DNA of 64,000 nucleotides. It comes from Perognathus longimembris pacificus. Its lineage: Eukaryota; Chordata; Mammalia; Rodentia; Heteromyidae. Position 1 is the stretch's first letter. Each line of letters opens with the position of its first letter. The stretch spans positions 3,453,501-3,517,500 of the forward strand of contig NC_063171.1 of assembly GCF_023159225.1 (NCBI RefSeq), given 5' to 3'. Both the position numbers and the translations under genes were made by a program. Under the pieces are notes generated by a model that was not told where the DNA came from, did no database searches, and was given only the letters and a program-made list of their open reading frames with translations. Shown here piece by piece: positions 12,850-24,130 of the stretch.

Positions 12850-12870
12850 AGTTTCTTTCTTCCTTTCTTC

Positions 12871-12941
<71 letters not shown>

Positions 12942-12943
12942 GC
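12850..12943. repeat. (TTTC)n microsatellite
   Basis: About 20 tandem TTTC units lie within the old L1. Long perfect tetranucleotide runs like this are usually length-variable between individuals. Confidence 0.95.
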
Positions 12944-13164
12944 CTTTTTAAGTTTATTACTTGTTATGGGTCTATTTAATTAGTTTAAATTTTCTTGGTT
13001 CAGTTTGGGTATATTGATATTTTCTAGGAATGCTTCTATTTTTCCCAGACTCTCCAATTTGTTAACATAAAGATCTGCAAAGCATTCCCTTATAATATTC
13101 TGAATTTTGCTTTTTTGTGTTGTGATGTTCCCATTTTTCTCTAATTTTATTTATTTTAGTGTTT

Positions 13165-13395
13165 GATTTTTGTTGTTGTTTATTTTATTTTATTTATTTT
13201 TTTGCCAGTCCTGGGCCTTGGACTCTGGGCTTGAGCACTGTCCCTGGCTTCTTTTTGCTCAAGGCTAGCACTCTGCCGCTTGAGTCACAGCGCCACTTCT
13301 GGCTATTTTCTGTATATGTGGTGCTGGGGAATCGAACCCAGGGCTTCAAGTATACGAGGCAAGCACTCTTGCCACTCGGCCATATCCCCAGCCCA
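13165..13395 (-). mobile_element. Dimeric ID-type SINE, minus strand, in old L1
   Basis: A T-rich tail (13165-13202) is followed by both monomers in reverse, ending ccccagccc at 13395. TSD: attttagtgttt at 13153-13164 and again at 13397-13408. It is well preserved, so much younger than the L1 it sits in. Confidence 0.9.
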
Positions 13396-15644
13396 ATTTT
13401 AGTGTTTTTTTCCTTAGTCAGATTTGCCAAGGTCTGTCAATTTTGTTAATTTTTTCAAAGAACTTTGTATGTAGTTTTTAGCCTGTAACTTATTTATTTA
13501 TGATTTAATTTTTTATTCTTTCTTTCCACTTACTGGTTTGGGGGTTGGCCTGTTCCTGTTTGTCAAGGAGCTGGAGGCGCATCATTCGATTGTTGATCTG
13601 AGGATTCTCCAATTTGTTTATATAGGCACTCAGAACTATAAATTTTCCTGAGAAGAATGTCTTTGCTGTGTTCCAGAAGAGCTAGTATTTTGTGTGGTCA
13701 TTTTCATGAAATTCCATAATGTCACTTCTAATCTCTTCAGTGACCCATTGATTATTCAGCAATATGAGTGAGAGAAATTTCTGTGATGGCTTTTGTTGTT
13801 AGGTCTAATTTTATTCCTTTGTGATCTGACATGGTACTGGGAATATTTTTAATTTTTTTGAATTTGCACAGATTTGCTTTGTGGCCTAGGATATGATCTA
13901 TTTCTGAGAAGAAAGTGTATTCTGTTGCTGGTAGGTGAAATACTCTGTAGATGTCTGTTAAGTCTAGCTGGTCAGTGTAGTTACTTAGGTCTGAGTTAAG
14001 TAGGTCTTTGCTGAGTTTTTGCTGGATGATCTATCCAGAAGTGACAATGATGTATTGAAGTCACCAACAATCAATGTGTTTAGATATATGTGTGCTTTTA
14101 GGTCAAGTAGTATTTGTTTGATGAAGTATGGTGCTCTAGCATTTGGTGCATAGATTAGAATTGTTATATTTTTCTGATAGAGAGTTCCATTTATTAGTAT
14201 GTAATGTTCTTCTTCGTCTCTTCTTACTAATTTTAATTGAAGTCTATTTTATCTGATATTAGTATTGCTACTCTGGCCTATTTGTGGGGGCCATTGTTTG
14301 AAAGAATTTATTCTAGCCTTTCACTTTGAGTATGTGTTTTGTTGTTAGCAGGTTGTATCTATCTCTTGTAAGCATCAGATGAATGGCTCTTGCTTTTTGA
14401 CCCAATTAGCCAATCTATGTCTTTTAATGGAAAGTCAAGTCCATTGATATTGAGAGTTAAGACTGGGAAGTGTCTGGTAACTACTACCATGTTATCCATC
14501 CTCTTAGGGGCTACACCTCATGTATTCTTACTATGTTCATCTGGTTCTCTGGTAAGGATCATTTTCTCTGCCAATATCATGTTCTTGTTGATTTTCTGTA
14601 TGTAAGATGTCTGAGTATCTTCTATACTGCTGCTTTGATAGAGATAAATGGTTCCAATTTTACTTTGTCATGGAATGCTTTTATTTGTCCATTGATTTTT
14701 GAAGGAGAGCTTTGCTGGGTACAGTATTCTTGGTTGGTAGTTGTTTACCTTTAATGTTTGGCATACATCATGCCAGGCTTTCCTTGCTTTAAAATCTCCT
14801 CAGAGAAATCTGTAGCTATTCTGACTGGTTTTCCTTCATAAGTAATCAATATTTTCTCTCTGACAGCTGTAAGGATCCTTTCCTTGGTCTCTATTCTGAG
14901 GATTACAATGCAACAATGGGATATTCTTTTCTGATCTGGTCTGTTTGGTGTTGTAAAAGCTTCTTGTATTTGAATGTTCCTATCTTTTGGGATGTTTGGA
15001 AAGTTCTATGTTAGAATTCTGTTAAATATGTGTTCTATCCCTTTGGTTGACATACAGGTATCATGTAAGTATGCACCATCAAACTTTCCAGGCTACCATA
15101 GGGTCACATTGAAAATGAAGACCATGAAAATCTTTTCTTTGATATAAAAAGCATTTTTTAACCTCATGCAAATAAAATGTAGACACTCAATCCACTGCTG
15201 TTCAAGACTGATACACCCATAAATGTCTTGCTTTCCCACCATGTGTCCAGGAGTTATTGTGGAGCCAACAAAAGCAGCTGAGGCACGATCAGTCTAATTC
15301 TGTGTAGCCAGGATCACACTCATAGTTAGAGCTCCTGAAAATAAAGCCAAGATACCTTCATATTTTCATACTAATAATTTCATATATGGAAAAGAAATGA
15401 GTCATTTTTCTTTGCTGAAAGACCACTATGATGAATGGGAATAATAGCTTGTTAAATTATGGATCTATCAGGGTAATATTGCTTTATTTCTTTGTATTTA
15501 TTTTCAGTTTTGGATTTGGGATGTCAACCTTCATAGACTTGTATTTTGGTTTAGAAAACTGGAAGCAATTGAACCATTATTTTGAATTTGCAGATTCATT
15601 CGATTGTGAACATGTGTCTATGGTTTTTGTGTTTTCCTTGGGTT

Positions 15645-15659
15645 GTGGGGGGGGGGGGT
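15645..15659. repeat. Poly-G run
   Basis: About 15 bases of almost pure G lie next to a decayed SINE. Runs of this kind can form four-stranded structures and are prone to sequencing error. Confidence 0.8.
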
Positions 15660-16502
15660 GGACCCAGGTATTCAAACATACTAAGAAAGAGCTTTGTCAT
15701 GTAGGTACATCCCAAGCCCTATGTCCTTACTTTTAATGTATCCATAGAGTGAACAGTGACATGAAAAGGCTAACAATTAAAAGACAAAGCTAAGAAAAAA
15801 GTAAACAAATGAACAGGAAGAGTTCTGGAAATCAGCAAGGCAATTATCATGAAAATGAATTAATTTGATTAATTAATTTAATTAAACTGACTAGGAAATT
15901 CATAAAAATGATTTTATGAGTACTACTGCATAGATTAGTCACGAAGAATATTGTAAACAGGTGAATGTGTACAAATTATAGATTTGTGTGTATGTATTTT
16001 ACACGTACACAGACTACCTCTACTCTTCCCTCCACACCCTATAATCGAATAGATCCATTGAAAGCCCCAGAAACAAACAGCAATCATATCTGGATGTTGA
16101 TACTAGGAGAGAAGACACATTTAATAAATCCCATTGTTCCCAATTTCCCTGCCCTTTGGGATGACTTGAGATGGAAACTCTTAAGTTTGTTTTGTTACTT
16201 TTGTTGGCTATTGAAGCTAGTTTATTTCTATTTCTGACAAACTCTGCATATCCCTGTCTTTCCCATTTCCCTGACTCTGAAACTTTCCACCATGATGGAA
16301 AAGTTAGTCTACTTAACCAATTTGTGTGATGAACTTGTCCTTTAATTGAGGTGAAAGGGACTGGAGGAGAGAAGATTGGTAGTAAAATTAGTTACTTGAG
16401 TAAATCATCCAGTCTTCTAGAAATATAGATACAACTCTAGAGATTTATAACCTAGGAAAGTCTAGAATCCAAGGTTGGGGGTTGACCATTAATTATTGTT
16501 TT

Positions 16503-16748
16503 CAAATTATTCTTTTGTTTGTGTGTACTGGTGTTGGGATTGAACTCAGGGTCCTGGCTCTGTCACTAAGCTTTTTGGTCAAGACCAGAACTCTACCAGT
16601 TGAGCCATCCTTCTATTTCCAGATTTTTGGTGGTTAATGGAGATAAGAGTCTGATGGGCTTTCTCACTGGCTTCGGTTTTAATTGGAATCCTTGGATCTC
16701 AGCCTTCAGAAAAGCTAAGATTACAAGCATGAGCCACCAGTAACTGGC
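16503..16748 (-). mobile_element. Old B1-ID composite SINE, minus strand
   Basis: On the minus strand it starts with a B1/Alu-like half (reverse of agattacaagcatgagccacc at about 16718-16738) and ends with the tRNA-like right monomer (reverse of tctaccagttgagcca at about 16591-16606). It is heavily diverged. Confidence 0.7.
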
Positions 16749-17100
16749 CTTAAATTATTTTCTATAAAACAGAGTTTGTGGGGTGACACTGTTCAAAAAG
16801 AAATGTATTTATTATCTGACTTATGCAATTGTAGTCCCTCTGTACATCACCTTTGCAATTACGAAAAAAGAAAAGAATTTTTTAAAGTTTGGTAATTTTA
16901 CAGTGGTTCTCAGGATAGGTGAAAAAGGAAAAATATGATGATAACATGGCTAGAAAAAATCCAATATGGAACAAGAGAAGGGTGTACAGTAACTTGGAAG
17001 TGATGGGAAGAAACACCCATTGCAGAGAGTAGCTCTGCCAGAGTTCAGGTGAAGAGATCCATATAAACCATGAAAGGTTAACAAAGACAGAACAAAATTC

Positions 17101-18189
17101 TTTTAGAAGCAATTTTCTAAAGGAAGCTTATCCATACATGTTTGGAGAAAGCAATAAGGCAAAACAAAGAAAGAGGAGAAATACAAATCAGGAAGAAATA
17201 AAATTATCCTTATTCGCAAATGACACAATTCACTCAAAGATGTCTTCAGTGGTAATTACATAAAATAAGTTCTTGAGTTGCTTGAGGTATGTTGAAAAAC
17301 ATATCTTTGTCAATAAACAACTCTCCCAGTATAGTGTCACCTAAGGGCAAATAAATGAACAAGTAATAAAAAGTTTAGTAAGAAAACCCTATACACATTG
17401 TAGCTATTACATCTACAAGGGGAAAATAAGTCTCTGTGAGCCAGTAAGAGGGATGGGGAAGGGGCGCCGTGGGTGATCTCTGGGGAAGTAGCACTGCATA
17501 GCCTCACCTAGAAGCTGGCTGTGAAGAAGGAGCCTTAGAGGAGGCAAGGAAATGAGCCATGGGCAACTGAGAAATGAGATTTCCAGCAGAAACGCCAGCA
17601 GAAGAACCTACAGTGGGACAGTGCCTTGTTTGGAGTTTACCCCTCCCTGGATGCCATATATATAGCATAAGGAAAAGGGAAGTGGGACAGAATTGTAAGA
17701 GGGGTTGGGTTCAGTTCCTTTTGGGCCTGAGTGGAACTGTGAAGGCAAATCTGGAGGCCCCTGGAATGGCACCAGTGTCTTGGGCACAAAAGCGTCTTTC
17801 CATTTGCTGCATGGGGAATGAGTAAGGGGAGGGACGAGTCTAGGTAGATATAGTGAAGCATTCCGGAAGTGAGGCAATGTGGGAGGGGATGAGGGAAATC
17901 ACACTGCCATTACAGTGGCACATGCAGAATGGAAAATCAAGAAAGGAGGCAGATAAGATGGTGCTTAAGCAACAGATTGGAAAGGGTTGTCATCTACGCA
18001 GATGGAGAAGCCTCTTTAGATTTCTATCAAGAAGATATTAGGGAAGAAGTATATGGTTAGGGTTTATAGACATATTGGGTTTAAATATCTACTTTGATGT
18101 CAGTGTGTCAATATAAAGAGGAAGTATTCAAAGTATAGACTTGGGAAAGTCAGGAAATAGGTGTGGATTTTGAAATTTTGTTGGTAATG
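17101..18189. other. Unique sequence, no gene seen
   Basis: Several 60-90 codon frames lie at 17574-18041, on both strands of the same DNA, and none has a recognisable domain. No counterpart was seen in copy B of the duplication, where an L1 tail occupies this position. Confidence 0.4.
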
Positions 18190-19390
18190 AATTTGAGTTT
18201 GAGAGAGACTACTTGCAGATCAGATTCAACAGTACATGAAAAAGATCATCTACCATGACCAACTAGGTTTTACTCTCAGAATATAAGAGTGATTCAACAT
18301 ATGTAAATCAATAAATGCAATCATACAACATGTAAACAGGATTAAGGACATGATCATTTCAAAGGATGCAAAAAAAATTGATAAAATTCAATATCCTTTT
18401 ATGGTAAAAGCTCTAAAGAATGAAAGAAAACAATAAATGCAATGAAGGCTATATGTGACAAACCTATAGTCAACATCATACAAAACAGGAAAAATTGAAA
18501 TCCTTTCCTCTAAAATAAAGAATGAGATAAGTATTCACTTTTACTACTTTTATTCACCATAGCATTGAAATACCTAGCCAGTGTGTTTAGGCAGGGGAAA
18601 GAATGAAATGTATCCAAAAACAGAAAGAAGTGAGATTATTCCTATTTGTATATGTCACACTTCTATACTTAACAGGCCAATACTCTAATAAAAATAAACT
18701 CAATTCATAGATCTCACAAATACTTTTGTTAATGTAGAAGTGTACAAAAAAATCTAGTTTTTCTCTATACCAATACTATAGGCTGAAAAAGAAAATAATT
18801 ACATTCATAGTAACATCAAAACAGTCAAACAAACAAAAAACAGTATCTAGGTCTCAAAAAAAATATAAAAGATCTCTATAATGAAAATTATAAAACCTTA
18901 AAGAGAGAAAGTGAAGAACACACTTGAAGATGGAACGGTCTCCTATGCTCATGGATTAGAATACTAACCTTGTAGAAATAGACATATTGTGGAAAATGGT
19001 TTATAGATTCATAGCTATGTGCATTAGGACGCCACTGTAATTTTTAGCAAAAGTAAAAAAGTCAGCTCTAACATTCACATGGCAAAAGCTACTGTGAGCA
19101 AAAAGAACAATGGTCTTTTTACAGTGTTGCATTGCAAATTTACCAGTAACTCATATTTGGTCCACATATACTCTTTAAGCAGCTAAATAGTTTAATGTTT
19201 TAGCTATTGTACATAGTGTTCAAAGAATTTTAGAATGTTTCTGGGAAAGTACAGAATGTACTTTACAAACAAAAGCATTACCCTTTCACTTTCATAATCT
19301 TTGTATTTAATTTAACTAAGGAATTTAAATGTGTAGCACTCATGTCAATTATGACATTAAGTATTTCCTATAATATTGTGAGGGTGGCAC
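18190..19390 (+). mobile_element. Ancient L1 ORF2 remnant, plus strand
   Basis: Translation in shifting frames resembles the L1 RT region: a DQ(T/L)GF-type stretch near 18258-18275, then HHINR- and [14 protein letters not shown] pieces near 18320-18400, and RT-palm and thumb-like sequence after that. Its divergence is high. The last about 500 bases (18885-19390) recur at 57195-58010 with high similarity, so this part belongs to the segmental duplication. Confidence 0.7.
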
Positions 19391-19467
19391 TGAGAGAAAG
19401 ACTGCTGTCTGTGGTCAGCAGCCAGAGAGAGTCTTCGTCCGTTTTCATTACTATTAAAAGGCTGGAA
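19391..19467 (+). mobile_element. ERV internal 3' end with polypurine tract
   Basis: This short stretch (agcagccagagagagtcttc onward) also precedes the LTR at 54883 and is contained in the inverted element at 55303-55640. It ends in an A/G-rich run just before the LTR TG, the expected place of a retroviral polypurine tract. No upstream coding part of the ERV remains here. Confidence 0.7.
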
Positions 19468-19788
19468 TGTTAGGTCCTCTCCCTGAGGGCTACATGCAGA
19501 TGCCCCCACCTCATTAAGTCTTCACCCAGTTACCTGGGTAACCTGCAGACCTGGAGGCAGTTACCTCCCCTTTCCCTGAGGTCACCTCCTAATCCACCTG
19601 GCCACACCCCTTGCCCCTGCCCTAAATAAAGCAGGGCTGGGTGGGGGTCGATCTCTCTCTCTCTCCCCTCTCTCTGGCCATGGATCATCTTGGCCACAGG
19701 CCAGCAGTTCGGTAATAAACTTTTCTCTCCTGCCTGAATACCGCGTGGCATTCTCCTTTACTGGCTACCTACTTTAAAAAACCTAACA
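19468..19788 (+). mobile_element. ERV LTR (LTR A), 321 bp
   Basis: It begins tgttaggtcctc and ends cctaaca, so it has TG...CA ends. A TATA-like taaataaag lies near 19623 and AATAAA at 19714-19719. It is the same family as the LTRs at 52581 and 54883 but with a much shorter CT-rich tract. No direct flanking duplication was found. With 19391-19467 it looks like the 3' remnant of a deleted provirus. Confidence 0.85.
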
Positions 19789-19885
19789 CTCCTCTTCCCT
19801 GAATCCTCTTCCCCCAAGTTGTAAAGTTCACTTCTAGCATGGTGTCTTTTTTTAAATAAATAAATATGTATATATATGATTAAGA

Positions 19886-20090
19886 TTTTTTTTTTTTGGC
19901 CAGTCCTGGGCCTTGGACTCCGGGCTTAAGCACTGTTCCTGGCTTCTTTTTGCTCAAGGCTAGCACTCTGCCCCTTGATCCACAGCACCACTTCTGGCTA
20001 TTTTCTATATATGTGGTGCTGAGGAATCGAACCCAGGGCTTTATGTATATGAGGCAAGCACTCTTGCCACTAGGACATATTCCCAGCCCA
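19886..20090 (-). mobile_element. Dimeric ID-type SINE, minus strand
   Basis: Poly-T (19886-19897) is followed by ggccagtcctgggccttgg and both tRNA-like monomers in reverse, ending tcccagccca. Well preserved. Confidence 0.88.
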
Positions 20091-20533
20091 GCATAATGCC
20101 TTGTGAATATTGCTGTTGCACTGGTTCATCCTTTGTCCTTTATCTCACCATTCTGTTTTTCCCCTTTCCTTCCCCAAATTAGATAAATGTATATACAAGA
20201 CACAAAGTACTAAAATAAAATAAAAAAAAAAACAGTGCCAGCAGGGGGTAAACCAAAAGGGAAAAATGAAAGACAAAAGAAATCACTTCACATTAGTACA
20301 TTAAAAACAGCATCAACAAAGAAAAACCTCTTGTTTCCATATCTTGGAGTTCATTTCAATTAGGATCATATTATATGGTCATATATACATAGCTGTTGAG
20401 CTATCATGATCCTCTGCTAGTACTATCCTAGACATATATTAATTATTACAAATGAGGGAAATCATAATGCCTATGTTTCTTTGGGTCTGGCTTACTTCAT
20501 TTAATGTGATTTTTTTTCTAAGTCTTTCCACTT

Positions 20534-21080
20534 TGTTGGAACCGAGTAATTGCAACCGTAGGCAGGACATGGGGGATGCAGAGGCGAGTGGACCAATGCA
20601 CACTTTATTTCAGGAGGGTCAGGGTTTATATAGGGTTAGAAACCAATTTCACAACTTCAAGGGTAAAAATTAATACAGCATGATATCCATTTCAAATACA
20701 AAAGTTGAGGATGTTACTACTGTGAGGAAGGAAACTAATACAAAAGTTTTCCTATTACAAAAGGTAGTTACTACAAAGATTGTTGATATCAAAACAAGGG
20801 ATTAAAACCTAGTCAAGGCAGAACCTAGCTACTATTTCCTCTTTGACCATGACTTCTCTATTTACTGTGAAAAGATTTTGCTAAAGGCAGCTGGTCAAGC
20901 TAGTCTCCCCAGGGAGGCTCTATACAGCATGACAAAGGTGGCTTCCTTAGGCCATAAAACACAGCAGATCCTTAATGGAGATTTTTTTTTCCCCATAGGC
21001 CTATTAGTTTGCTAATAAGGCATCAGAACTTCTGTGTGGAGGCTAAGTTTCCCACTAGTCAGAGAAGTTATTCTCTCACA
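20534..21080 (-). mobile_element. Solo LTR, 547 bp, minus strand, second ERV family
   Basis: It has TG...CA ends (tgttggaacc ... ctctcaca) and an exact 6-base TSD ccactt (20528-20533 and 21081-21086) in the old L1. The L1 sequence reads through when the insert is removed. In minus orientation a TATA-like tatataaac (about 20625-20634) lies only some 20 bases before AATAAA (20604-20609), which sets the orientation. A six-base TSD is typical of betaretrovirus-like (ERVK/IAP-type) integration. No internal region is left, so this is a solo LTR left by LTR-LTR recombination. Confidence 0.85.
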
Positions 21081-22732
21081 CCACTTCCTTATGAATGGGG
21101 CAATGCCATTCTTTCTGGTGGAAGCATACAACTCCATTGTGTATATATACCACATTGTCTTGATCTATTCATCTACTCCAGGGACATCTGGATTGATTCC
21201 AAATCTTAGCTATGTTAAATAGTGCTTCCGTGAACATGGTTGTGCTGATAGTTGTAGTAGGGTTTTGTTTGTGGTCATTTAGGTAAATTCCCAGGAGTGG
21301 GATTGGTGGGTTATAGGGGAGCTCTATGTTTAGTCTTTTGAGGAACCTCCATACTGCTCTCCAGGGTGGTTGAACAAGTTTACACTCCTACCAACAGTGT
21401 AGTAGCATTCCCTTTTGGCCACATCCCTGCCAGCATCTGTTGTTATTAGATTTCTTGAGAATGGCCTCTCTAACTGGGGTAAGGTGTAATCTCAATGTTG
21501 TGTTCATTTACATTTCTTTTATGGCCAGACACGTTCAGTATTTCTTTACGTGTCTATTGGCCAATCTTATTTCCTCTTCAGAAAAGTCTCTCTAAGTCTT
21601 TAGCCCTCTTGTTCATGGGGTGGTTGTTTCTTTGAGGATTTGTTTTGGGCAGATTTAATTTTTTGAGCCCAAAGTATATTTTATATAGGAGGCCCTTGTC
21701 TGTTGTATGGCTAGTGAAGATCTCCTCCTAGTCTGTGGGCTTTCTATTTTTCTTGGTAGCTATGTCCTTTGCCATGCAGAAGCTCTGCAGTTTAATGCAA
21801 TCCCATTGATCCAACCTTTCTTTGATTTGTTGTTTCTGGGCCTTTATTAAAAAAGTTTCATCCCTAGCCAAGGAGCCCAAGTGTATCTCCTACCCCTTCT
21901 TGTAGTGTTTTCAGGGTATCTGCATTTACCTCGAGGTTTTTGATCCATTTGGAATTGATTCTGGTGCAGGGTGATATATAAGAATTTAACTTTAGATTTC
22001 TACATGTGTTTAGCCAATTCTGGCAGCACCATTTGTTGACGAGGCTATCTTTCTTCATTCCTGTGTCTTTGGCTCCTTTAACAAATATTAGGTGGCTGTA
22101 GGTCTGCAGGTCCATTTCTGCATCTTCAGTTCTATTCCACTGATCCTTAGGCCTGCTCCTGCACAAGTACCAAGCTGTTTTTATTACTATGGCTTTGGAA
22201 TAGAATTTGAAGTCTGGTACTGATATTCCTCTAGCGTTGTTCTTCCTGATAAGGATTGTTTTAGCTATTTGTGGCCTTTTGTTATTCCATATGAATTTTT
22301 GGATTGCTTCTTCTATTTCATTAAAGAATGATGCTGGGATGTTTGTGGATATTGCATTGAATTTGTACATAGCTTTTGGCAATATTGCCATTATAATTAT
22401 GTTAATCCTCCCAATCCAGGAGCTTGGGAGTTTTTTCCACTTCCTTAGATCTGCTTTAATTTCCTTTTTGGGGTTTTAAAAATTATTTCATCATATAGGC
22501 CCTTCACATCTTTGGTTAAGTTAATTTCCAGATATTTTTTGAGGCTATTACAACAGGAGTTGCTTTCCTGATTTCTGCCTTGCTCTTAGCATTGTTGGCA
22601 TATAGAAAAGCCATTGTTTTTTGAGTATTAATTTTATACCCTGCTACTTTGCTAAAATTTTGGATCAGCTCGAGTAACTATGGGGTTCTTTAAATACAGG
22701 ATCATGTCATCTGCAAAGGAAGAGAGTTTTAG

Positions 22733-23944
22733 GACTTCCGGGAAGATGGCAGTGGAGCAGCAGAGCCCTAGCTAAGCTCCCTCTGACATCCACTCCAGAG
22801 AAACTTTTACTCCTAGAAAGACAACCCAAGTAAGTTATAACACTATAGGCATTCTGGCGGGAAGGAAAAATCAACTTTGCTGGCATGAAAACACAGATTT
22901 GAGCTCTGGGTGGCATCCCACTGTCACGCCAGTGCTGGCTGGCATAGCGCCCGGCACTCTGTGCACCTAAAGCACACAGCAGTGACCAGGAAGAAATCCT
23001 CCTGAAGGCGGAAAACAGATGCGGATCGCAGGCTGAGCACAGATGGGCCAAAATCATAGAGAAAGCGTGAGTACCCCACGAAAGACAGTCTCACTGGTGC
23101 CCATAGAGAAGCTTCTGGAAGCTAGCCCTTCCCCACTGCCAGAGCAAAGATCCATCTTTGACACTGGCGTAGACCTAGTCAGACAAGACTGGAATTAGGC
23201 CAGGAGAAACCAAGGATAAAGGGGCCATTTTTGAAAAGGCCAAGAGTGACTGAACTGTGAGAGCCAGCTCTGCACAGGTGGGAGGACCATTCCCCACCCC
23301 AGGCTCACAGACTCAGGTAAACTCAGCCAGAGGTGCCCTGCCCCACCCTGCCCCACCAACACTGTGGCTGCCAACTCTCCAGCAGCCAGAATTTCTAAAA
23401 TCAAACTGAAAGCAGCGAGCAGCTACTGGTGCCACAGAACAATCATATGGGAGAGTAAACAGTTCCTGAGACAGATAAATGACCCCTTTACAGAGGAGGC
23501 CCAACTCCTACCTTCAAATGGAGATGAATTCCACAGCCAACTCTGCCCAGGAGAAGATTGCCCTGCCCAGGAGGGAGGAACATCCCTGGGGCAAGCAATT
23601 CTCAACCAGGTAAACCAAGCATGAGGTGCCCCTCCCTGCTGAGTCCAGAGCCTATTCAGAGCCAGGCAATAAAGGCAGTCGCTCCATAGCAGATGGCAGG
23701 AGCCACAGATCCCAAGACTATTCAGCGTCCCCCATCTACAGAGCACACCCAGGTCCTATCTGGGAGGTTTGCAAACCACAGAGCCCCAGGATTTAAATAA
23801 CAGGGGAGGAGGGTCAGAGCAGATCCATTCCCTGCAAACTGAAAGCAAACCAAACCAGCCAAGCAGCAGGAAAATAGACTGTAGACCATCGCAAGGAGAC
23901 CAGAGACTGAAGAGAGCCCACCCAAACAAGGAAGACTCCATTTT
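22733..23944 (+). promoter_or_regulatory. L1-4 5' UTR
   Basis: The GC-rich non-coding start of the element matches the distal 5' UTR of L1-1 (6620-7741 reversed). Frames of 60-110 codons on both strands are chance. Confidence 0.7.
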
Positions 23945-23971
23945 TTTCAACATTTTTAAACTTTTTTATTT

Positions 23972-24130
23972 ATTTATTTATTTATTTATTTTTTTTTTTT
24001 ATTATCAATTGAACATAAATTTTTTTTTTTTTACAAGGTGCTGTGCAAAGAGGGTGCAGTTACATAGTAGGGCATTGTGTACATTTCTTGTGATATCTTA
24101 CAACCTGTTTTCCCATCCCTTGTCTAGGTA
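23972..24130 (-). mobile_element. Very short L1 3' end nested in L1-4
   Basis: About 160 bases match the 3' UTR of the other L1 lineage (compare 28572-28690: the attgaacac/t start, the gtgctgtgcaaag and ttacatagtagggca motifs). A long T/A-rich tail lies on its left. The flanks ttttttattt (23962-23971 and 24131-24140) are a possible TSD, though low complexity makes this weak. It shows that the second lineage was active after L1-4 inserted. Confidence 0.75.

Larger units (their letters stand above)
10316..15055 (-). mobile_element. Old L1 (L1-2), both ends missing, with nested insertions
   Basis: Minus-strand L1 sequence runs from mid ORF2 (left) through the RT, the endonuclease region and into ORF1 (right, up to about 15055). 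Diagnostic pieces are an RT signature with FTDD rather than FADD (about 12150-12165), endonuclease-region sequence around 13600-14460, and the ORF1 C-terminal segment around 14755-14800. It is interrupted by a younger L1 tail (10798-11927), a (TTTC)n run (about 12850-12943) and a SINE (13165-13395). It has many stops and frameshifts and is clearly older than L1-1. The 3' end and the 5' UTR are absent. Confidence 0.85.
15056..17100. repeat. Segmental duplication, copy A (pairs with 50935-55760)
   Basis: The order of recognisable stretches is the same in both places. Examples are the caccatcaaact / catcatcaaact start, a stretch containing tatcagggtaat near 15467-15478 (51315 in copy B), a decayed SINE near 15610-15730, the cagattcatt stretch near 15590, and the aacatggctagaaaaaatcc end near 16943. 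No gene is visible. Copy B has gained a SINE and a 3.06-kb ERV; copy A retains the uninterrupted site for both. Confidence 0.8.
19793..22732 (-). mobile_element. Old L1 (L1-3), 3' UTR to RT region, interrupted
   Basis: Minus-strand L1: 3' UTR (about 19793-20450, split by a SINE), the ORF2 C-terminus (20450-22200) and part of the RT up to 22732, where it stops abruptly against a plus-strand L1 5' end. A 175-codon open piece remains at 21864-22391. The Cys/His knuckle region is near 21390-21450. It is interrupted by the SINE at 19886-20090 and the LTR at 20534-21080. Confidence 0.82.
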
